The translations under genes and the position numbers were made by a program. A DNA stretch of 64,000 nt from Ornithodoros turicata (Eukaryota > Arthropoda > Arachnida > Ixodida > Argasidae), in the NCBI RefSeq assembly GCF_037126465.1, contig NC_088201.1, forward strand, positions 190,924,031-190,988,030. Reading direction: 5' to 3'. Numbering within the stretch: the first letter of the stretch is position 1; every line of letters begins with the position of its first letter. The notes below the pieces were generated by a model. It had not been told where the DNA came from. It saw only the letters and a program-made list of their open reading frames with translations, and did no database searches. Shown in pieces: positions 56,873 to 64,000 of this stretch.

Positions 56873-59424
56873 GTCGCTTCTTCGAATAATGAGAAAGCGA
56901 CGGGCTTCTGGGGGCCTCGAAGCATGTCTGTGAGTGGGCGTAACATGTGGGCACAGGAAGGGATAAATCGCCTGTAAAAATTTATCATTCTCAGAAACTG
57001 GCGCAGCTGACGGAACGACGCCGGTGTTGGAAAATTACGCACCGCTGCAACTTTGCGGTCGAGAGGTCGAGTGCCTTCACTGCTGATGAAATGACTCAGA
57101 AATTTCAACGAAGACTTTCTAAGCTCGCATTTCGCTGCATCGACAAGGATTCCGTATTCGGCTAAGCGAGTGAGAACGGTACGAAGATGGGTTTCGTGCT
57201 CCTCGGGTGACGAGCTGGCAATAAGGATGTCGTCAAGGTATGCAAACGCAATGGGCAGTCCGCTCAACACCTGGTCGACGAAGCGTTGAAATGTCTGGTC
57301 AGCATTACGGAGACCAAAAGGCATTCGAACGTATTCGAACATGCCAAACGGAGTGACAATAGTCGTTTTTGGAATGTGAGAAGGCTCCACAGGAATTTTA
57401 TGGTACGCCTTGATCAGGTCAATTTTAGAAAATATGTTCGTCCTGTGCAGGGTGGAGGCAAAGTCGTGAATATGCGGAATTGGGTATCGGTATGGGATGG
57501 TCACCTTGCTTAGCGCCCTGTAATCTCCACAGGGCCTCCAGTCGCCAGTCATCTTCGGCACCATATGCAACGCCGACGACCAATCGCTAGCGGAAGGCCG
57601 AACTGTACCCAGCTGGAGCATGTGCTCGAATTCTCTTTAAGCAATAGCCAGGCGCTCTAGTGCGACACGACGAGGTCGAGAGTGCACGGGAGGTCCGGTG
57701 GTCTCGATCAAATGAGTCACAGTGTGGTTAACCTTAGTTTCGGTGTTGCACGGTCGCAGGAGAGATGGGAACTCCTGGAGAATACTGTCGTATCGGTTGG
57801 AAGGACTCTTGCAGAGAGAGACGCGGGTGGGCGCAGGTTGATGGCAAGGAAGTCTATTGACGCGGAGCTTCGTCTCAGCGCCCCACAACACACGCTCCTG
57901 CATGTTTACTAGGAGACCAAAGTGGCTCAAGAAGTCCGCTCCGAGTATGGGGTACTGGAGGTCGGCAACTAAGAACACCCAAGCAAAAGTCCGTCGAAGC
58001 CCAAGGTTGAATGTAAGCGAATGCTCGCCGAACGTCGCAATAGGCGTTGCATTCACGGCTTGGAGGGTGCGCGAAGTTCGTTGTTGACGACGGTGGAAGA
58101 AAGAAGATGGGATAACACTCACGTCTGCACCGGTGTCCACTACAAATTTTAGTCCGGAGTTTTTGTCGGTGACAAAGAAGAGGCGGGTAGGCGATGCTCC
58201 ACTGTCACCAGACGTCACATCTAGTGACTGGCGCGGCCGTTTTTCCGAAAATGTGCGAGGTGGAACGCACTTGCGAACTCTTGCACGAAAATGGTAGTGG
58301 TACCATCACATGTCGGCCGGAGATGACGAACGGCGGCGATGTGATGATTCCGAGTGCCGCTGTGAGCAGGAAGACCGTCGGAGGGCTGCGACTTCGAGCT
58401 GAAGCGCCGTTATCTGGTCGACAAGCACGGAAAATCAACTGGTTGTGCCGACCTGGTGGTGGCGGCATGGGGTGGCATGCTGGTGGCATGGGGCTCGGAA
58501 TGCCGTCGCGGAACTACGGCAGCAATCTGTGGTGGTGCCATCTCCAGAACTCGGCCGGCTAGACTGGCAAGATCGTTGAGGCTCATGTTGTCAGCAGCAG
58601 CCAGAACCATGCAAACATTCGCCGGCAACCGTTGCAAAAACAGCTGGCGAAGCAGCGAGTCGTCCAGGGCGTCAGGTCGGTCGCCCAAAAGCTGACGAAT
58701 GCGGCGGAGGAGCTGCGACGGGGTGCGATCGCCAAGCTCCTCTTGTGTCAAAAGCCTTTGATATCGCCGCTGTTCCGACATTGAGGTCCGACGAATGAGT
58801 TTGGATTTGAGTGTGTCATACTGCATGTTTGCTGGGGGGAAGCAACCAGATGTCTGACTTCTGTTGCCTCAGTTGGAGACAGGGCCGCGACGACGTGGTA
58901 AAACTTCGTGAGCTGGTTGGTAATGCCTCGGAGCGCAAACTGCGCTTCGGCCTGCCCAAACCAGACCACGGGTTCTGCAGGCCAGAAAGGGGGTAGGTAG
59001 AGGGACACGGCCGCGACGTGGAGGGATGGCGGGGCTGAATGAGGTGATGCCGTCTGGTAAATGCCGTGATGGAGTGCCGGATTCACAACAAGAGATGGTG
59101 AAAGAGCCTGTGCTGGAACCTGAGGCGATGGTAGCCGAGGGACTGCTGGGAAAGGGGAGCCGTCGAACGCCGCAGGAGGTGTTCTGGTAGCCATCGTTCA
59201 GAACAAATCTGGTGTCGCAGTGTTCCAGCGTAGTGCGCAAGGCGTCCGGGTCATCAGTTGTCGAGACTGAGACGACAAGAGAGACTGGAGGGAAGGTATC
59301 CGTTTTAATGACCGGCTTGGTTGATTGGTGAAGATGAACTGGAAGGAATGTTTTGATTCACGCGCTGGGTAGCGCCGACGCTACCGCGCGCTGGTGGACT
59401 GCGGCTGACGATGCGACTGGTACA
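56873..59424 (-). mobile_element. Truncated gypsy copy 2 (5' LTR, gag, PR, RT)
   Basis: Created by the 6.4 kb tandem duplication, not by a new insertion. 5' LTR at 59259-59424; gag start ATG 59194 with an intact fourth codon (AGA). Protease frame 57637-58218; RT frame 56836-57621, which reads through the junction into the dispersed repeat (ending [15 protein letters not shown]). RNase H, integrase and the 3' LTR are absent. The primer-binding site is changed to TGATGACCC. Confidence 0.93.
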
Positions 59425-59634
59425 GAGGTAATAGGAGGTTGTCGCATATGTTGTGCCTAACAGGTTGCAAAGTTATACCTCCTACTTCACTCTCTGCCAC
59501 GAATGATATGGTTACCTCTGCTGATTCGGTGAGCGAGGGTGGCGTACGACTTTTTGTGGCAATTTGGATGCGTGATAATTGGTTTTACCACCCTCTTACA
59601 CCGTTTATGAGGCGCTATGTTGACCTAGGTGGTA

Positions 59635-61415
59635 CCCTAGTGAAAATGTATCTGAGAGGCCTCTCAAGATTTTTAAGAGGTCTGAGAGGACCTTTTAACA
59701 AATTCTGAGAGGTCTGAGAGGACCTCTAAAGGAGTCCTAAGAGGTCTGAGAGGACCTTCTACGAAATTCTGAGGGGTTTGAGAGGACCTCTCAAGCAGTC
59801 CTAAGAGGTCTGAGAGGACCTTTTAAGAAATCTTGAAAGGTCTGGTATGACCCTTTAGCACTTCTGAAGGGTCTCAGAGGTCCTTTCAAGAAATCTTGAA
59901 AGGTCTGGTAGGACCTTTCAGGCTGCACAGAGGGGTCTGAGAGGACGTCTTAGAGAAAATCTGGAAGACGTTGTATAATCATTCATGTAGCCCTGAGAGG
60001 TTTGGGGGGACCTCTCTGACAGCTTTGCGACAGTGCGTCGTGCAACACCTCCCAGAGCAAGTTGCTACGTGTTTTCCGCGCCGCGGAACATGCTACCTCG
60101 TCCGCTTTGGAAAATAGATCGCAAGATTTCACGTGTGCTTGTGCATTATTCCTTCAAGGAACACGTGCCGTGATAACCTTGTATTGCCTTCCCCCCTTGA
60201 AGCTATTGTTCTTGCAATCCGTGCATTATTGCACTGCACGTAAGTGGAAGCGTTTCGGCCAGTCGCCAGCGGTTGAATCAGTCTGTTTTGAAACGTTGAA
60301 GTGTGAGGACGTCGGCCGCGGATCTCAAGTAATTTGCGTTTTGTCTTCGGGATTGTAACTGTTTTTGAGGTACGTAGACGATGTCTCAAATATGCTTTTG
60401 TGATTGACAGCCATTCCTCTTCACTTTAGGTTTTTACTACTGTTCGCAGACACGCATTATGAGCGCCGATAGGAAGATTACCAACCAGGTAACGTTACCA
60501 ACGGCGCTGGGTGCCAAACGGTGTGTTATATATTTCGATGCACTACACACTGACTTACACTGACATTTTGAAGTTGTATTTCTTACAGATGAATCTCGTA
60601 CGAAGTGACAGGTGGTGAGAACACAAGGTGGTGAGAACCCAATCTCTCCAGTTAGTTGGCGGCTTACGCAAGCAAGGGAAACTAGACGGTGCATCGCAAG
60701 TCCCGAAGTATACGTAAAACAGATGAACTTGATCACCGAGAAGCAGAGTTCCTCAAGAATATTTTTCATCGCCGCTGTACGGACATTGTGAATATGTGTC
60801 CCATGAGTGAGTGTCACGCTTTGTGGAATACGACAGTATGTGTTGATGATGACTCGTACGCTTTCGTAGACATGTAAGTGCTAAATCTAGTTTCTGTTGG
60901 TGCAATTTACCGTTTCGTGTAGTTACTTGCGAGCGATCCTTCAACAAATATTAGATATTCACAATTCGGTAAGACATTTGAAATAACTGTTACATAATCA
61001 GATAGCAGTGTGCATGCCTTGAGTGTATCTGTACAATCGAAGGAACTCAATATATGTGGAGTTTTGTGACATGTACTTGTCTGTATCTATGTCTGGTGTA
61101 TCATAGCACTGTATGATTATACCACTCCGACGACAGGTGCAGCGTAGACGGCGAAATTGAACATTGATTTTCCGATGTCAGATCTGGGCATTAGCTTCTG
61201 AGAGGTCCTGTCAATCTGAGAGGTCCTCTCAACCTGAGAGGTCAGCCTGAGAGGTCCACCAGCCTGAGAGGACCTCTCAGCCTGAGAGGTCCTCTCAACC
61301 TGAGAGGTCAGCCTGAGAGGTCCACAGGCCTGAGAGGACCTCTCAGCCTGAGAGGTCCTCTCAGTCCCATAACATATTAGACCTGAGAGGCCTCTCAGAT
61401 ACATTTTCACTAGGG
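59635..61415. mobile_element. CTGAGAGG TIR element, copy 2 (18 bp shorter)
   Basis: Same perfect 33-bp TIRs and flanking TA as copy 1. It lacks one 18-bp unit in the right subterminal array (61262-61370 against 54842-54975), which explains the drop in offset from 6413 to 6395. Confidence 0.9.
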
Positions 61416-61453
61416 TAACTATAGAAGTTACCACGTTTTCAGACCCTTCTTTC

Positions 61454-61678
61454 TTAGGTGTAGTTGTAATAAGAATAATAATAATAGGACCGGTCATACA
61501 GTCTTTGCAAGCTGGATTTCGCGGCGAGTCTTTTTACCATTCCGCTTATCCCACTGCAAGGTCCGTTCTCGTGGGAGGTGGCAAAGAAGTTGCAAGCGGC
61601 AGTCACACTGAAGTCCTCTTCATGGTTGCAGAGGTTCGCAAGGTTTTGCGGTTCTTGTACTGGGAAGCTGCTGCACAT
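61454..61678 (-). pseudogene. FFATSHGKG-like fragment, copy 2
   Basis: Identical in translation to the fragment at 55059-55283; part of the tandem duplication. Confidence 0.5.
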
Positions 61679-62534
61679 TAATGCTTGACTTTTAACAAGT
61701 CGGGTAGAGGTCGTCGCCAGGTGTGAGGCCCGTTGACGTCAACCTTTGGGCCAAGCTGACGGAAATGCTGTTTGTGGCCCGAACTCTCTTTTTGTGATAC
61801 GCAAAGAGATACGCGCAGTTTCTCAACGATATTGCAAATAGATACTTACTAGTGTAGAGGTGGTAGTAGTAGTGGTACCCGCATATACTGTCGACGGATG
61901 CTGGGCCGCGCCGATGTCGAGACTGCTGTTCCTCAGTAAGGTTTGGAAACTGAATACTCGTGATGCTGCAGAAAGGCCTGCACTTCTACGGTCCATATGA
62001 GCATGTTTGCACAATATCAGCATTCTCATCTTCCATATATTCGCAGCGGCTATTCGCTCCAAGATCGTAGTGTGGAATAGTCAACTACGGTAGTGTGGAC
62101 GCGTCGTCCTTTTACACGTTTATTCCACCTTCAGTGCAGTAGTTGGAGGATTGGGGAACTGTACAGTATCGTACCGTCGCGGCACAAGTGATCTACCAGT
62201 GAATATACACAAGAATTACCGAAAAGAGCCACCAACTCCGAACATAGACCCGCGTGTTATCCACGCTAGGAAGGTGATGGTGTCGACCCCAATAGGTCGA
62301 TCTCGCAGCGAATTCACCCGTGCACTTTCCGTCGTGAAATGAAAAAAGCGAACTGCACAGCACCTCAGATTTGGATGTCCGTATGACTGACCTTGGCGTC
62401 GCCATAGCTTGCGCGATGCCACGAAGTAAATGTTTGGCACGTTCAAGGGCTACATCTGTCCCTTCACTCTTCCTTTATTCACACGCGCCTATATGGCATC
62501 AGAAGTGTGCTACAGCCACGTGTTCTAGGGGAAA

Positions 62535-63275
62535 GGAACGACCGGAACCCGGAAACCTCACGTGCGGCGTGGCTCCTACACTGCTCTACTACAACAAAAT
62601 TCTAGATTCCTAACAAAAAAAAACACCCTCGAGACACCCTCCTACAAAACTAGAGGCGCACTGATCTACACTTTGCTACCAAGCTTGAGGGTCTAGGTTT
62701 GTCCGGTAGTTTGCTTTTCCGTCATCTCAACTGAAGCATTTTTGCAAAAAAAAACCCTGAAATTTCGGATATTTTATTTCAAAAATGGCTATAGTTAGGA
62801 ACTTGAAAATTTTTCAAGTGATGTCCTCATCGTGGGGATTAAACAAAAAAAATAATCTCGATGAATGATACGTAATGTGTCATAAAAAATGATCAATATC
62901 CCAGGTTTTGTGCAACGTTGGCAGCCGTTGTTGTTTGCTGTTTTAGGCTTAAAATCGCTAGAAACCCGCTCTCAAGTAGACATACCCTTCTCCAAGCGCA
63001 TCCCGTTAAAATTTTCCCGACCCATTGAAGGGTTGGCGCGCAAGAGACGCGCAAAGAGAGCGAGGAGCCACGCAAGAGTTTGGAGCCACCTGCTCTTGCA
63101 GCACCTGGAGCACCTTGAGCGAAACTTTGGAGCCACCTAGAAGCCAAACGGTTGGCTTTCGGGATGAAATATTTTGCATTTGTCTTGTGTGCGTGAAGTC
63201 GAATGCCTAAAAAAAATTTGCCGAAATCCTAGACGGTCGAGCCACCGACCTCAGACGTTTGAGCTGGAATCAGCC
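62535..63275 (+). repeat. ~0.7 kb dispersed repeat, copy in second duplication unit
   Basis: The complete right end is preserved here ('cagacgtttgagctggaatc'), matching the inverse of the 45.85 kb copy ('gatggaatgagcagtt' side). This shows that the junction at 56868 truncates the first-unit copy. Confidence 0.85.
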
Positions 63276-63351
63276 AAACCGATGTAAACAGCAAGCGAGC
63301 CAAGCAAAGCTAAGCAAACGAGCCAAACCAAACCGTATTCGCCATATCCGA

Positions 63352-63632
63352 ACAACTAAGAGCGATGACGAAAAAACTTCCTTCAGCTCGTGGTCGACTG
63401 TGTTCATCCATGTCGAGATTATGACCGAGAGATGTTCTCGACTATGTTCATGGTAGACTATGTCGACTACGGAGGAAATTATCTATCATATTCGTAATGT
63501 TGGAAAAACTAAGAGCGACGACGAAAAAAATTCCTTCACCTCTTCGTCGACTATGTTCTCGACTATGTCGAGACTATGACCGAGACATGTTTCTATGTCC
63601 ATGGTAGACTATGTCAACTATGGAGGAAAGTA
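63352..63632 (+). repeat. Two direct repeats of ~150 bp
   Basis: 'aactaagagcgatgacgaaa' (63354) to 'ggaggaaattatc' recurs at 63508 ('aactaagagcgacgacgaaa') to 'ggaggaaagtatcc'. Both contain shorter direct repeats of 'gactatgt' and 'gtcgacta'. Confidence 0.85.
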
Positions 63633-63639
63633 TCCAACA

Positions 63640-64000
63640 TAGATCGATAGGAATTCAGACATTTTGATGATATTAATCACTGATTGATAGATACTTTAGT
63701 ATACTTAAACATTGCAGCTCCCAAATTATGAGCAGGGAACGCAACATCATCAACTACACCATCCACTGTTCCTGTATATGGCTCTCTCTCATGACTTCTC
63801 AGTATCTGAGTAGTTACATTACTGTACATACTAGAGAAATCAAGATAGAGATAAGAGAGGTGGCTTATTTCCACTCAGTCGTAGATTCCCCCGAGAATTG
63901 TCGATATACAGCAGGACATTTGCATTGTAGGACATTAGGACTGTAGGACATTTATCGCAAGAATCCATAGAAATCACAAGAGTCTATAGAAATCATCTGC
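63640..64000. other. Window end, no gene recognised
   Basis: Short direct repeats ('gtaggacatt' three times at 63927-63953) and anonymous sequence. Confidence 0.4.

Larger units (their letters stand above)
50460..63275. repeat. Direct tandem duplication, unit ~6.4 kb
   Basis: 50460-56868 and 56873-63275 are direct copies. The offset is 6413 bp up to about 54.9 kb, 6395 after loss of one 18-bp repeat, and 6393 near the end. Differences are only a few per kilobase. The left breakpoint cuts inside gypsy pol; the right breakpoint lies inside the ~0.7 kb dispersed repeat (junction 'cagacgtttga|ctggtcgc'). Only 'tgg' is shared at the junction. Confidence 0.95.

Overview
The window is eukaryotic, intron-rich and dominated by transposable elements. 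Everything points to a hard tick, most likely Ixodes: tRNA-derived SINEs with a Ruka/Meta-SINE type core, Ty3/gypsy, BEL/Pao and Penelope-like retroelements, many MITEs, and one dispersed gene that looks like a secreted, mucin-like salivary or cuticular protein. The species assignment is inference. Nothing bacterial is present: no operons, CRISPR arrays or bacterial terminators.

The only convincing host gene lies on the + strand and runs through two thirds of the window. Its exons keep one reading frame: three tandem versions of a Thr-rich cassette exon (205-318, 856-981, 4334-4495, all phase 0 to 0), then 15568-15722 (phase 0 to 2), 16785-16843 (phase 2 to 1) and a terminal exon at 42347-42504 followed by AATAAA at 42539. 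The start and any signal peptide lie to the left of the window. The introns are up to 25 kb and full of mobile elements.

Region by region: 1-4.8 kb is a triplicated exon-bearing unit of about 650 bp, broken by a solo LTR and a 1.7 kb TIR element. 8.06-11.69 kb is a 3.6 kb transposon with long inverted arms, one arm split by a Ruka-like SINE. 12.7-14.1 kb holds a hAT-type MITE, a perfect 69-bp inverted repeat and a SINE. 18.6-21.5 kb holds a second copy of the 1.7 kb TIR family, a Maverick/Polinton-like integrase pseudogene and a TTAA MITE. 27.4-35.2 kb is a huge foldback structure nested with a short gypsy element, SINE pieces and MITEs. 35.2-38 kb is a BEL/Pao pol remnant split by a 77-bp tandem repeat array. 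39.6-40.3 kb is a Penelope-like fragment (GIY-YIG) flanked by inverted repeats carrying a hammerhead-like core. 42.7-43.8 kb is a miniature LTR element (TRIM). 45.8-48.1 kb is a stack of MITEs.

The right end (48.5-63.3 kb) holds a full-length but inactivated Ty3/gypsy element on the minus strand (LTRs 48482-48650 and 52846-53011, 4-bp duplication GAGG) and a direct tandem duplication of about 6.4 kb. The duplication carries half of that gypsy element, an unusual 1.8 kb TIR element built from palindromic CTGAGAGG repeats, and a dispersed repeat of about 0.7 kb. The two copies are almost identical, so the duplication is recent or an assembly artefact.
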